NCBI GenBank assembly: GCA_027319585.1
Contig: DAHVMY010000001.1
Location: 70,992-134,991, forward strand
DNA from: AG-12 sp027319585
GTDB lineage: Bacteria > Chloroflexota > Dormibacteria > Aeolococcales > Bog-877
Direction: 5' to 3'
Length of the DNA: 64,000 bases
Positions 50,282-58,833 of the stretch are shown here, one piece after another; the stretch's first letter is position 1; each line of letters opens with the position of its first letter. Both the position numbers and the translations under genes were made by a program. The notes beneath the pieces were generated by a model. It saw nothing but the letters and a program-made list of their open reading frames with translations, searched no databases and was not told the origin of the DNA.

Positions 50282-50700
50282 ATGTATCCCCTTGAGCGAT
50301 TCACCGGCCGGGCCAGGAGGGCACTGGCCCTGGCCCGTGACGAGGCCGAGAAGTCGCATCACTCCTATATCGGGACCGAGCACCTGCTGCTAGGGCTGCT
50401 GCGTGAGGGTGACGGGCTGGCGGCCAAGGTGCTGGGCAACCTCGGCTTGGAGATCGACAAGGTACGGACCACGATCGAGTCGGCCCTGGGGCGCAACGAG
50501 CGAGTCATCGTGCAGCAGATCATCCCCACCTCCCGGGTCAAGAAGGTGATCGAGATCGCCTTCGAAGAGTCCGAGCGGATGAACAAGACCTACGTGGGTA
50601 CCGAGCACCTTCTGCTCGGGCTGATACTCGAGCGACAGGGATTGGCCGCCCACGTGCTTGAGGAGCTGGGGGCAACCCTGGAACGGGTGCGACTGGAGAT
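50282..50700 (+). repeat. Direct duplication of the clpC 5' region (copy 1)
   Basis: This stretch is nearly identical at DNA level to 51533-51951, the first 140 codons of clpC, with scattered substitutions such as GTG/TTG for ATG and single codon changes. The high identity points to a recent duplication or ongoing gene conversion. Confidence 0.85.
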
Positions 50701-51319
50701 CGCCAGCATCGGTGGCGACCGCCTGGCAGTTGGCTTGGACGAGGCGGATCTTGGTCAGGACCCCTGGGATCTGCGGCAGAGGCTGCATGACCAGCTGCAT
50801 CGGGCGGGCGGGCGCAGCCGGGCGGAGCCGATGCCCACCGGAGTCGCCTATTCCTCGCTCATGGCCGCCCTGCTTCCGCCCAGGGTGGGAGCGGCAGCCC
50901 GCAGCGCTCTGGCGCTGGCCGAGGAGGAGGCGACCAGGCAGCGCGCGCCTCGGGTCGGGACCGACCATCTCCTCTTCGGCCTGCTCCGTCAGGCTGAGGG
51001 GGGAGCGGCCCACGTTCTGGCAGGACTGGGGATAGACCTCAGCCGGGCTCGGGCAGGGCTCCCGGTCGCGCCTGACCGCGATGGCCCGGACCGAGACGGC
51101 GGTTCCCTGGAACCAGATGAAGAGCTACTCAGCGCCCTGACCATGGCTCGCCTCAGGGCTGGTGCCGAAGCGCGCTGGCTGGAGACCGGTGACCTCCTGG
51201 TGGCCATCTCCCGACCCAGTTCGGGGCGCGCAGCCGAGATCCTGCGGCGGCTGGGTGTGGTCCACCTCCAGCTGGAGGAGCAGGTGGCGCTGGTGCTGGG
51301 AGATGAGCCGACGGGCTGA
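50282..51319 (+). CDS. Clp N-domain-only protein (ClpC N-terminal paralogue)
   Basis: 345 residues built only of Clp-N (double helical repeat) units. Residues about 1-145 are nearly identical to the ClpC N-domain encoded 1.25 kb downstream ('GTEHLLLGLLREGDGLAAKV', 'KVIEIAFEESERMNKTYVGT'). A second, diverged copy follows ('ARSALALAEEEATRQRAPRV', 'GTDHLLFGLLRQAEGGAAHV'), and a helical end resembles another half repeat ('MARLRAGAEARWLETGDLLV'). No AAA+ module is present. Clp-N domains bind adaptors and substrates, so this could be an adaptor or competitor of ClpC. GGAGG lies 4 nt before the ATG. The gene is followed by a hairpin. Confidence 0.85.
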   Translation: MYPLERFTGRARRALALARDEAEKSHHSYIGTEHLLLGLLREGDGLAAKVLGNLGLEIDKVRTTIESALGRNERVIVQQIIPTSRVKKVIEIAFEESERMNKTYVGTEHLLLGLILERQGLAAHVLEELGATLERVRLEIASIGGDRLAVGLDEADLGQDPWDLRQRLHDQLHRAGGRSRAEPMPTGVAYSSLMAALLPPRVGAAARSALALAEEEATRQRAPRVGTDHLLFGLLRQAEGGAAHVLAGLGIDLSRARAGLPVAPDRDGPDRDGGSLEPDEELLSALTMARLRAGAEARWLETGDLLVAISRPSSGRAAEILRRLGVVHLQLEEQVALVLGDEPTG

Positions 51320-51398
51320 TCCAGGCGGCTGCCGACTTCAGACGCCCGCCAAGCATGAGCCTGGCGATGATCGTGGGAACGAGCCAGCGAGGGGCCCC

Positions 51399-51412
51399 GG
51401 GGGTTCGCCCCC
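51399..51412 (+). terminator. GGGGG-TTCG-CCCCC hairpin
   Basis: A TTCG tetraloop closed by five G:C pairs, extendable past a bulge, about 80 bp after the Clp-N gene. It likely ends that transcript just before the clpC promoter. Confidence 0.5.
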
Positions 51413-51423
51413 TCGGGATTGGG

Positions 51424-51429
51424 CATAAT
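51424..51429 (+). promoter_or_regulatory. -10 box of clpC
   Basis: CATAAT directly after the hairpin, giving a clpC leader of about 100 nt that ends in a GAGGAG ribosome site. Confidence 0.4.
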
Positions 51430-51532
51430 GCGAGAGTGATCAGAGTCCAAATGAGCCCGAGACCCGTCCCATCACAGGTCCTCCAGCACCGGCTGGTGGA
51501 CGTTGCCCCCCCAGGGGTCGAGGAGATGACGC

Positions 51533-54088
51533 TTGTATCCCTTTGAGCGATTCACCGAGAAGGCCAAGAAGGTCCTGACCCTGGCCCAAGACGAGGCCGA
51601 GAAGTCCCATCACTCCTACATCGGCACCGAGCACCTGCTGCTGGGGTTGCTGCGTGAGGGCGACGGCCTGGCGGCCAAGGTGCTGGGCAACCTCGGCGTG
51701 GAGATCGACAAGGTCCGGACCACGATCGAGTCGGTCTTGGGGCGCAACGAGCGGATCATCGTGCAGCAGATCATCCCCACCTCCCGGGTCAAGAAGGTGA
51801 TCGAGATCGCCTTCGAAGAGGCCAAGCGGATGAACAACACCTACGTGGGCACGGAACACCTCCTGCTCGGTCTTCTGATCGAGGGGGAGGGGATCGCCGC
51901 CCACGTGCTCGAGGATCTCGGGGCAACCCTGGAGAAGGTGCGCCAGGAGCTGGACTCCCAGCTGCGCGACCAGGGCCTGGAGGACGAGCCTCGCTCCGAG
52001 CACAAGAAGACCACCAAGACGCCCCTGCTCGATCAGTTCTGCCGCGACCTCACCGAGCTCGCCGAGAAGGATCAGCTCGACCCGGTGATTGGCCGGGAGA
52101 AGGAGATCGAGCGCGTGGTGCAGATCCTCTCCCGCCGCACCAAGAACAACCCCGCCCTGATCGGTGAGCCTGGGGTCGGCAAGACCGCCATCGCCGAGGG
52201 GCTCGCCCAGGCGATAGTGCACAAGGAGATCCCCGACTCCCTGGCCAACAAGCGGGTGCTCACCCTCGACATGGGGGCGCTGGTGGCCGGGACGAAGTAC
52301 CGTGGCGAGTTCGAGGAGCGACTCAAGAAGATCCTCGATGAGATCCGCTCATCGAAGGAGGTCGTGCTCTTCATCGACGAGCTGCACACCCTGGTGGGCG
52401 CGGGCGCCGCCGAGGGGGCCATCGACGCCGCCAACATCCTCAAGCCGGCCCTGGCTCGCGGTGAGATCCAGTGCATCGGCGCCACCACCTTGAACGAGTA
52501 CCGCAAGTACATCGAGAAGGATGCGGCGCTGGAGCGTCGCTTCCAGCCCGTCTACGTCGACGAGCCGAAGCTGGAGGAGACGGTGGAGATCCTCTCGGGG
52601 GTGAAGTCTCTCTACGAACAACACCACCGGGTCACCATCACCAATGACGCCCTGCAGGCGGCGGCGGAGCTCTCCGGGCGCTACGTCAGCGATCGCTCGT
52701 GGCCTGACAAGGCGATCGACCTCATCGACGAGGCCAGCGCGCGGGTGCGCATGAAGCTCACCACGACCCCGCCGGAGTTGCGCGCCAAGCAGCGCCACAT
52801 CCGCTCGCTGCAGACGCGGCGGGAGGAGGCGGCTGAGGGTCATGACCTCGACGCCGCTGGCAAGATCGACGTCGAACTGAAGCAGTTGAAGCAGGAGTAC
52901 GCCACCGAGGAGGCCGCCTGGCGGGATGAGCTGGGCCAGACCGTGGCCACGGTGACGGAGCACAACATCGCCGACATCGTGTCGTCCTGGACCGGAGTCC
53001 CCGTGAGTCGCCTGGTGGAGGCCGAGACCAAGCGGCTGATGGAGATGGAGGCGGAGATCCACCGGCGCCTGGTGGGCCAGGACGAGGCGGTCAAGGTCAT
53101 CTGCCAGGCGGTTCGGCGGTCCCGGGCGGGGCTGAAGGACCCCAAGCGGCCCATCGGGTCGTTCATCTTCCTAGGTCCGACCGGGGTTGGCAAGACGGAG
53201 CTGGCGCGCAGCCTGGCGGCATTCCTTTTCGACAGCGAGGACGCGCTCATCCGCCTGGACATGTCGGAGTTCGCGGAGCGCCACAGCACGGCCCGCTTGG
53301 TGGGCTCGCCTCCGGGATATGTCGGCTACGACGAGGGCGGCCAGTTGACCGAGGCGGTGCGCCGCCGTCCCTACAGTGTGGTGCTCTTCGACGAGATCGA
53401 AAAGGCCCATCCGGACTTCTTCAACATCCTGCTGCAGATCCTGGAGGATGGCCGGCTGACCGATGCCAAGGGCAAGATCGTCAACTTCGCCAACACCATC
53501 GTGATCATGACCAGCAACCTCGGCATCCAGGGAGTCGGCACCAACATCTCAATGGGATTCCAGCCGAGCGTGCCCACCTCCAGCGGTGAGGATAGGGAAC
53601 ACGCTCAGATGCGGGAGCGGATCACCGACGAGCTCAAGAAGTCGTTCCGGCCGGAGTTCCTGAACCGTGTCGATTCGGTGGTGGTGTTCCACCGGCTGCG
53701 CCCGCAGGAGACGCGTCAGATAGTGGAGCTGATGCTGACCCGTACCCGCGACCACCTGAAGCGCCAGGGGCTGAGCCTGCTGGTGACGGAGGAGGCCAAG
53801 GACAAGCTTGTCGAGATCGGCTTCGACAAGGTGTACGGGGCTAGGCCGCTGCGCCGAGCGATCCAGACCGAGATCGAGGACCCACTCAGCGAGGCTCTGC
53901 TGCAGACGCAGTTCTCACTGGGCGACCTGGTGACGATCGACGTTGAGGATGGCAAGATCCGCACCCACGTGGTCCCAGGCCCGCCACCGCCGGACGAGCC
54001 CTCCTCCCCTGCCCAGCTCACCTCCGCCGCCGAGCCCGCGGGGGCGGGCGCCAGTGGGCCGGGCGGCGATGGCGGCAACCCCGCCTGA
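51533..54088 (+). CDS. clpC: ATP-dependent Clp protease ATPase subunit ClpC
   Basis: Hexameric Hsp100 unfoldase feeding ClpP. Domain order: Clp-N repeats (about 1-145), AAA1 with 'LIGEPGVGKTAIAEGLAQAI' (Walker A near residue 215), a UVR/M-domain helix pair ('REEAAEGHDLDAAGKIDVEL'), AAA2 with 'FLGPTGVGKTELARSLAAFL' (near 550), and a C-terminal D2-small domain ('YGARPLRRAIQTEIEDPLSE'). 851 aa with an acidic Pro-rich tail. The start is TTG 51533, 7 nt after GAGGAG. The ctsR-mcsA-mcsB genes that precede clpC in Bacillota are missing; the Clp-N-only gene takes that place. Its 3' end overlaps the PIN-TRAM gene by 20 bp. Confidence 0.96.
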   Translation: MYPFERFTEKAKKVLTLAQDEAEKSHHSYIGTEHLLLGLLREGDGLAAKVLGNLGVEIDKVRTTIESVLGRNERIIVQQIIPTSRVKKVIEIAFEEAKRMNNTYVGTEHLLLGLLIEGEGIAAHVLEDLGATLEKVRQELDSQLRDQGLEDEPRSEHKKTTKTPLLDQFCRDLTELAEKDQLDPVIGREKEIERVVQILSRRTKNNPALIGEPGVGKTAIAEGLAQAIVHKEIPDSLANKRVLTLDMGALVAGTKYRGEFEERLKKILDEIRSSKEVVLFIDELHTLVGAGAAEGAIDAANILKPALARGEIQCIGATTLNEYRKYIEKDAALERRFQPVYVDEPKLEETVEILSGVKSLYEQHHRVTITNDALQAAAELSGRYVSDRSWPDKAIDLIDEASARVRMKLTTTPPELRAKQRHIRSLQTRREEAAEGHDLDAAGKIDVELKQLKQEYATEEAAWRDELGQTVATVTEHNIADIVSSWTGVPVSRLVEAETKRLMEMEAEIHRRLVGQDEAVKVICQAVRRSRAGLKDPKRPIGSFIFLGPTGVGKTELARSLAAFLFDSEDALIRLDMSEFAERHSTARLVGSPPGYVGYDEGGQLTEAVRRRPYSVVLFDEIEKAHPDFFNILLQILEDGRLTDAKGKIVNFANTIVIMTSNLGIQGVGTNISMGFQPSVPTSSGEDREHAQMRERITDELKKSFRPEFLNRVDSVVVFHRLRPQETRQIVELMLTRTRDHLKRQGLSLLVTEEAKDKLVEIGFDKVYGARPLRRAIQTEIEDPLSEALLQTQFSLGDLVTIDVEDGKIRTHVVPGPPPPDEPSSPAQLTSAAEPAGAGASGPGGDGGNPA

Positions 54089-55268
54089 GTCCCCGGAGGA
54101 GTCATCCTCCGGCCTCCGGTTGCGCTTCGCCCGGGTAGGGCTGCCCACCGATCCCCGCGCACGTCCCGAGCGCATCGCGAGCCTGGTCGGGATCTGCGTG
54201 GGGGCGATTGGAGGCACCCTCTACGGTGCCATCCTGAGTTCGCGGATCCCGCCGCTGGAAACGTGGCAAGGCTCGACCATCAGCGTTGTGGTGGGGCTGG
54301 GGCTGGGTTGCGTCGTGGGCTACATCCTCGCCCCCAACCTCACGGTCCGTCCCTACTTCTGGGCCGAGGAGACGCTGGCCACCCTGCCTGCATCGGAACT
54401 GATCGGCCTCCTGGGTGGCGTCATCGTCGCCCTGGCGATCGCGGCTCTGGTGGCGCTCATCGCCAGCGGACTCCCCTTCGGCCTTGGCTGGGTGGTGGCG
54501 GTCCTGGTGGCGGCCGTCCTGGTGCCTCTCGGCCTGACCGTTGGCCGTCGACGCAGGAAGGACTTCACCATGTTGGGGATCGGCGGGGTGCAGGCAGGCC
54601 CGCCCCTCGCCAAGGTGGTGGTGGACACCAGCGCGGTCATCGATGGGAGGCTGCTGGACCTGGCTCGGGCGGGGTTCTGCCTGTACCAGCTCGCCATCCC
54701 CCAGTTCGTGCTTGAGGAGCTCCAGGCCGTGGCGGACTCCGGCGACCCCATCCGGCGGGCCCGGGGTCGCCGGGGCATCGCCATGCTGGAGGAGCTGCGA
54801 GCCCTCCCGGGGCTGGACCTGCAGTTCCCCACTGTCGACTACCCATCCATGCCCGAGGTCGACGCCCGCCTGGTGCGCCTGGCCAAGGAGGAGGGTGCCT
54901 CCCTGCTCACGGTCGACTACAACCTGGACAAGGTCGCCCAGATCGCCGGGGTCGGAGTGCTGAATCTGAACCAGCTGGCGACCGCCATGCGGCCGACTCT
55001 GGTCGCCGGTGAGCGCTTGGCAGTCGAGGTGGTGAAAGAGGGCCGTGAGGCTGACCAGGGGGTGGGCTATCTCGAGGACGGGACGATGCTGGTGGTTGAA
55101 GGGGGGAGAGACCGGATGGGTGAGAGGGTCCCGGTCGTGGTCCGCAGTGTCATCCAGACCGCCTCGGGACGCATGGTCTTCGCCCACGTCGAGGGCGCGG
55201 AGGCCGAGGAGGCATCGCGGGCGGCCAAGGGCCCCAAGAGCGCTCGGGCGGGCGGCGGCGGCCGTTGA
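54069..55268 (+). CDS. PIN-TRAM membrane protein (YacL-like)
   Basis: 399 residues. Four N-terminal membrane helices ('SLVGICVGAIGGTLYGAIL' and others, up to about residue 155) are followed by a PIN ribonuclease-like domain with the acidic residues expected: 'KVVVDTSAVIDGRLLDLA', 'QFVLEELQAVADSGD' and 'LLTVDYNLDKVAQ'. A TRAM domain ends the protein ('GREADQGVGYLEDGTMLVVE', 'RMGERVPVVVRSVIQTASGR'). This layout is that of Bacillus YacL, which also lies between clpC and ispD. RNA binding or cleavage at the membrane is expected but unproven. Confidence 0.88.
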   Translation: MAATPPESPEESSSGLRLRFARVGLPTDPRARPERIASLVGICVGAIGGTLYGAILSSRIPPLETWQGSTISVVVGLGLGCVVGYILAPNLTVRPYFWAEETLATLPASELIGLLGGVIVALAIAALVALIASGLPFGLGWVVAVLVAAVLVPLGLTVGRRRRKDFTMLGIGGVQAGPPLAKVVVDTSAVIDGRLLDLARAGFCLYQLAIPQFVLEELQAVADSGDPIRRARGRRGIAMLEELRALPGLDLQFPTVDYPSMPEVDARLVRLAKEEGASLLTVDYNLDKVAQIAGVGVLNLNQLATAMRPTLVAGERLAVEVVKEGREADQGVGYLEDGTMLVVEGGRDRMGERVPVVVRSVIQTASGRMVFAHVEGAEAEEASRAAKGPKSARAGGGGR

Positions 55269-55972
55269 CGGCGCCTCTGAAGGAGCCCGGGGTCAGCGCG
55301 GTCGTCCCAGCCGCTGGCAGCGGCACGAGGTTTGGGGGGGCAAAGCTCTGGGCGGAGCTCGCGGGGCAGCCGGTGCTGGCCTGGGTTCTCCGCGCCCTTG
55401 GGGACCCCAGCGCGGGCGTCACCGAGCTGGTGGTCGTGGCCGATCCCATGGACCACCGGCGAATCATCGAGTTGAGCTCGGAGCTCGCTCCGCGGCTCGG
55501 GTGCTCCTGTGTGCGGGGCGGCGCCCGGCGCCAGGATTCGGTTCGCAATGGGCTGGAGTTGACCACCCAGGAGTGGGTGGTGGTCCACGATGGGGCACGC
55601 CCAGCGGTCACCCCCGAATTGGTCGCCCGGGTGGTGGCCGCGGCCCAGCGGGTCGGTGCTGCCACCGCCTATGTTCCGGTCGTGGACTCGACGGCCCGGC
55701 TCGTCGGCGCGCGGGTCGAGGCCTTTCTGCCCCGGGGCGAACTCGGCGCGATCCAGACTCCCCAGGCCTTTCGCCGGGAGCTGCTGCTGCGCGCGCATCG
55801 GCAGGCCATGACGACCGGGCTGGAGGCGGATGACGATGCCGCCCTGGTCCTGGCGCTGGCGGAGCCGGTCGCAGCCGTGCCCGGGGACCCCAGCAACCTC
55901 AAGGTGACCAGGACTCAGGACATCTCCGCCCTGCGCACCTGGCTCAGCGCTCAGGAGGGCACCCGGCCTTGA
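55265..55972 (+). CDS. ispD: 2-C-methyl-D-erythritol 4-phosphate cytidylyltransferase
   Basis: Third step of the MEP isoprenoid pathway: CTP plus MEP gives CDP-ME. 'AVVPAAGSGTRFGGAKLWAE' is the CTP-binding loop, 'GGARRQDSVRNGLEL' and 'WVVVHDGARPAVTPELV' are catalytic, and 'AIQTPQAFRRELLLRAH' and 'GDPSNLKVT' complete the set. 235 aa. TTG start overlapping the previous stop. Overlaps ispF by 4 bp. Confidence 0.93.
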   Translation: MTAPLKEPGVSAVVPAAGSGTRFGGAKLWAELAGQPVLAWVLRALGDPSAGVTELVVVADPMDHRRIIELSSELAPRLGCSCVRGGARRQDSVRNGLELTTQEWVVVHDGARPAVTPELVARVVAAAQRVGAATAYVPVVDSTARLVGARVEAFLPRGELGAIQTPQAFRRELLLRAHRQAMTTGLEADDDAALVLALAEPVAAVPGDPSNLKVTRTQDISALRTWLSAQEGTRP

Positions 55973-56454
55973 GTGGCCGCGCCTGCCCCGGGGTCGGGCT
56001 GGGGTTCGACGTGCATCGCTTCGGGGGTCGCGGCCCGCTGGTGCTGGGCGGCGTCGAGGTGCCCCACCGCGAGGGGCTGCTCGGCCACTCTGACGCCGAC
56101 GTCCTGTGCCACGCGGTCGCGGACGCCATCCTCGGGGCGGCGGCGCTGGGAGACCTCGGCGAGCACTTTCCCAGCTCCGACCAGAGGTGGCGAGGGGTGT
56201 CGTCGCTGCATCTGCTGGAGCTGGTTCTGGAGCTGATGGCCCCTTGGCGGCTGCAGGTGCGCGGGGTTGACTCCACCCTCATAGCCGAGGCGCCGCGCCT
56301 GCAGCCCTACCGGCAGCAGATGGCGAGGACGATGGGAGAGGCTCTGGGGCTCGTCGCGGGGGCCTGCTCGGTCAAGATCAAGTCCACTGACGGCCTGGGA
56401 TCCACCGGCCGGGGGGAGGGGATCGCCGCCCTGGCGATCGCCACCGTGGGGTGA
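55969..56454 (+). CDS. ispF: 2-C-methyl-D-erythritol 2,4-cyclodiphosphate synthase
   Basis: Zinc enzyme forming the cyclic diphosphate of the MEP pathway. 'VGLGFDVHRFG' (Asp-x-His ligands), 'GLLGHSDADVLCHAVADAIL' (third ligand His) and 'VKIKSTDGLGSTGRGEGI' are all present. 161 aa, normal. Starts with TTG inside the end of ispD, the common coupled ispD-ispF order. Confidence 0.94.
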   Translation: MSGRACPGVGLGFDVHRFGGRGPLVLGGVEVPHREGLLGHSDADVLCHAVADAILGAAALGDLGEHFPSSDQRWRGVSSLHLLELVLELMAPWRLQVRGVDSTLIAEAPRLQPYRQQMARTMGEALGLVAGACSVKIKSTDGLGSTGRGEGIAALAIATVG

Positions 56455-56468
56455 GGTCACCCGGCCAA

Positions 56469-56474
56469 TAACAT
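56469..56474 (+). promoter_or_regulatory. -10 box for leaderless cysS, containing a decoy ATG
   Basis: TAACAT lies 7 nt before GTG 56482. Its last bases form the ATG at 56473, which would otherwise be picked as the start. Confidence 0.45.
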
Positions 56475-56481
56475 GGAGAGC

Positions 56482-57909
56482 GTGTCACTCAAGCTCTTCA
56501 ACACGATGACCGGAGCAATCGAGGTGATCGAGCCCCTCCATCCCGGCCGGATTGGCATGTACACCTGCGGCCCGACGGTCCACGATCAGGCGCACATCGG
56601 CAATCTGCGCACCTACCTGGCCGAGGATCTGCTGCGTCGGCAGCTGGAGGCGCGTGATCTCACGGTCACCCAGGTGATGAACATAACCGACGTGGATGAC
56701 AAGATCATCGCCAAGGCCACGGCCGCGGGCACCGGACTCCAGGAGTTCACGGCCCCCTACGTGGAGGCCTTCTTCCGCGATCTCGAGCGGCTCAACATCG
56801 AGCCCGCCAGCGCCTATCCCCGGGCGACTGAGTACATCGGGCCCATGATCGAGCTGGTCAAAGTGCTCCTGGAAACCGGCCACGCCTATCGGAGCGATGG
56901 CTCCGTTTACTTCAGGATCTCCTCCTTTCCCGCCTACGGGAGGCTCTCTCACCTTGACACCACCGGGCTCAAGGCGGGTGCCAGCGGTCGCATTGACAGT
57001 GACGAGTACGAGGCCAAGGAGGTCGTCCGCGACTTCGTGCTCTGGAAGGCCGGCCATCAGGGGGACCTGGCCGCGTGGGACTCCCCGTTCGGCTGGGGTC
57101 GCCCGGGTTGGCACCTCGAGTGCTCGGCCATGTCGATGGACAAGCTGGGGGAGTCGTTCGATATCCACTGCGGGGGAGTGGACAACAAATTCCCCCACCA
57201 CGAGAACGAGATCGCACAGTCGGAGGCGGCCACCGGGAAACCGTTCGTGAAGTACTGGTTCCACCCCGAGCACCTCCTGATCGCTGGTGGCAAGATGGCC
57301 AAGTCGCAGGGCAACTTCGTCACCCTCTCTACCCTGATGGAGCGTGGTCACGATCCGCTGGCAGTGCGTTTTCTGCTGCTGACGGGGGCGCACTACCGCC
57401 ACAAGCTGCAGTTCAAGGAGGAGCTGCTGGCGGACGCCGAGCGGGATGTCGAGCGGCTGTCGGCATTTTGGAAGCGCTGCGCGGACGAGGCCGACGGGCT
57501 GGCCGAGATGGACGAGGGCGGCGACCCCCTGGAGGTGGCGGCGCACCGGGCGGCTCAGCTTTTCGAGGAGGCGCTGGACGACGATCTCAATCTTCCCGAT
57601 GGAATAGCGGCCGTCTTCGACTTGCTTCGGGAGGGCAACCGGTTGCTGGACCAGGGGCGGGCCGGCCGCAGGGGTGCGGCCGCCGCTCTGGCCACTCTGC
57701 GTCAGGTCGACACCAGGCTGGGGCTGATCGAGCGCCGCGCGGCCGTCGAGGATGCGCTCCAGCCGACCGAGCTGGAGCTTATGCAACGCCGGGAACAGGC
57801 TCGCCGAGATCGTGACTACGCCTCCTCGGATCGGCTGCGGGACGAGCTCCTGGCGATGGGGATCCAGGTCGAGGACACCAAGGACGGGACCCGCTGGCAT
57901 CGGGCCTGA
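56482..57909 (+). CDS. cysS: Cysteinyl-tRNA synthetase
   Basis: Class I synthetase charging tRNA-Cys. 'MYTCGPTVHDQAHIGNLRTY' has the zinc Cys and HIGH motif (HIGN), 'HLECSAMSMDKLG' and 'IHCGGVDNKFPHHENEIAQS' hold the other zinc ligands, and 'KMAKSQGNFVTL' is the KMSKS loop with Ala for Ser. 475 aa. GTG 56482 is preferred over ATG 56473 because the latter lies inside a TAACAT -10 box; the family N-terminus ('LKLFNTMTGAIE') then begins at residue 3. The stop overlaps rlmB (TGATG). Confidence 0.94.
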   Translation: MSLKLFNTMTGAIEVIEPLHPGRIGMYTCGPTVHDQAHIGNLRTYLAEDLLRRQLEARDLTVTQVMNITDVDDKIIAKATAAGTGLQEFTAPYVEAFFRDLERLNIEPASAYPRATEYIGPMIELVKVLLETGHAYRSDGSVYFRISSFPAYGRLSHLDTTGLKAGASGRIDSDEYEAKEVVRDFVLWKAGHQGDLAAWDSPFGWGRPGWHLECSAMSMDKLGESFDIHCGGVDNKFPHHENEIAQSEAATGKPFVKYWFHPEHLLIAGGKMAKSQGNFVTLSTLMERGHDPLAVRFLLLTGAHYRHKLQFKEELLADAERDVERLSAFWKRCADEADGLAEMDEGGDPLEVAAHRAAQLFEEALDDDLNLPDGIAAVFDLLREGNRLLDQGRAGRRGAAAALATLRQVDTRLGLIERRAAVEDALQPTELELMQRREQARRDRDYASSDRLRDELLAMGIQVEDTKDGTRWHRA

Positions 57910-58673
57910 TGCCAGACATCCTGTACGGCCGCAATCCGGTGCGCGAGGCACTGCGAGCAGGCCGGCGCCTGCGCCGGCTGCTGGTGGCGCCCGGTGTGGA
58001 GGGCGAGGTCAGGGTCAGTGAGATCCTGGAGTTGTCGTCGGCCCACGGGGTGGCGGTGGAGGCGGCGGACCGCAGCCGGCTCTCCGACATCGCCCACACC
58101 GAGCACCACCAGGGGGTGGTCGCATACTTCGACTCCCGCCAGTTGCCGGGGATGGAGTACCTTCGCCGGCTGATCCGCGAGGCCCCGACCGATCGGCCCC
58201 CACTGCTCCTGGCTCTCGACGGCCTTCAGGACCCCCAGAACCTGGGGGCCCTGGCGCGCGCGGCGGAATCCTTCAGAGTTGATGCTCTGGTCCTGCCCAA
58301 GCACCGGACCGCCCCCGCCTCGGCCGCGGCCGTGAAGGCGAGCGCGGGAGCTCTGGAGCATATCCCGCTGGTCCGCATCGTAAACCTGGCCCAGACCCTG
58401 GCCGAGTTGCGGGAGGACAACGTGCTGGTGGTGGGGTTGGACCAGGAGGCGGAGCTGCGCTGTGACCAAGCGGATCTCAACCAGCCGCTCGCGATCGTGG
58501 TCGGTTCCGAGGGGGACGGTCTGCGCCAACTAACCAAGCGTCGCTGCGATCTCCTGGTGTCGATCCCAATGGGGGGGCGGGTCGACTCCCTCAATGCGGC
58601 GATCGCGGGGTCGATCGCCCTCTATGAGGTGGCCCGCCAGCGTGGCTTTCACTTTCCCAGCGAAGGTCGGTGA
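57909..58673 (+). CDS. rlmB: 23S rRNA (guanosine-2'-O)-methyltransferase RlmB-type (SpoU)
   Basis: SPOUT methyltransferase. The N-terminal substrate-binding domain has 'ILYGRNPVREALRAGRRLRR' and 'LSDIAHTEHHQGVVAYF'. The knot domain has motif 1 'LDGLQDPQNLGALARAAESF' (N and R catalytic), motif 2 'IVVGSEGDGL' and motif 3 'SIPMGGRVDSLNAAIAGSIA' (here MGG-R-VDSLN in place of M-x-G-x-x-x-SLN). 254 aa. Follows cysS directly, as in the Bacillus cysS-mrnC-rlmB order but without mrnC. Confidence 0.92.
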   Translation: MPDILYGRNPVREALRAGRRLRRLLVAPGVEGEVRVSEILELSSAHGVAVEAADRSRLSDIAHTEHHQGVVAYFDSRQLPGMEYLRRLIREAPTDRPPLLLALDGLQDPQNLGALARAAESFRVDALVLPKHRTAPASAAAVKASAGALEHIPLVRIVNLAQTLAELREDNVLVVGLDQEAELRCDQADLNQPLAIVVGSEGDGLRQLTKRRCDLLVSIPMGGRVDSLNAAIAGSIALYEVARQRGFHFPSEGR

Positions 58674-58833
58674 CCGAAGGTGTCCCGGTGAGGGTGGAAG
58701 CCGCCGTGCGCCTCGCCGCTTCGCGGCACGTCTCCCAGCCACACGGTTCTCTCGCCGATTGAACCGATCCTGGGCGGCCCGCCTTTCCCTGATGAGCAAG
58801 AGCCTTGCGGCTCATGACATGGAGGACCGGCAG

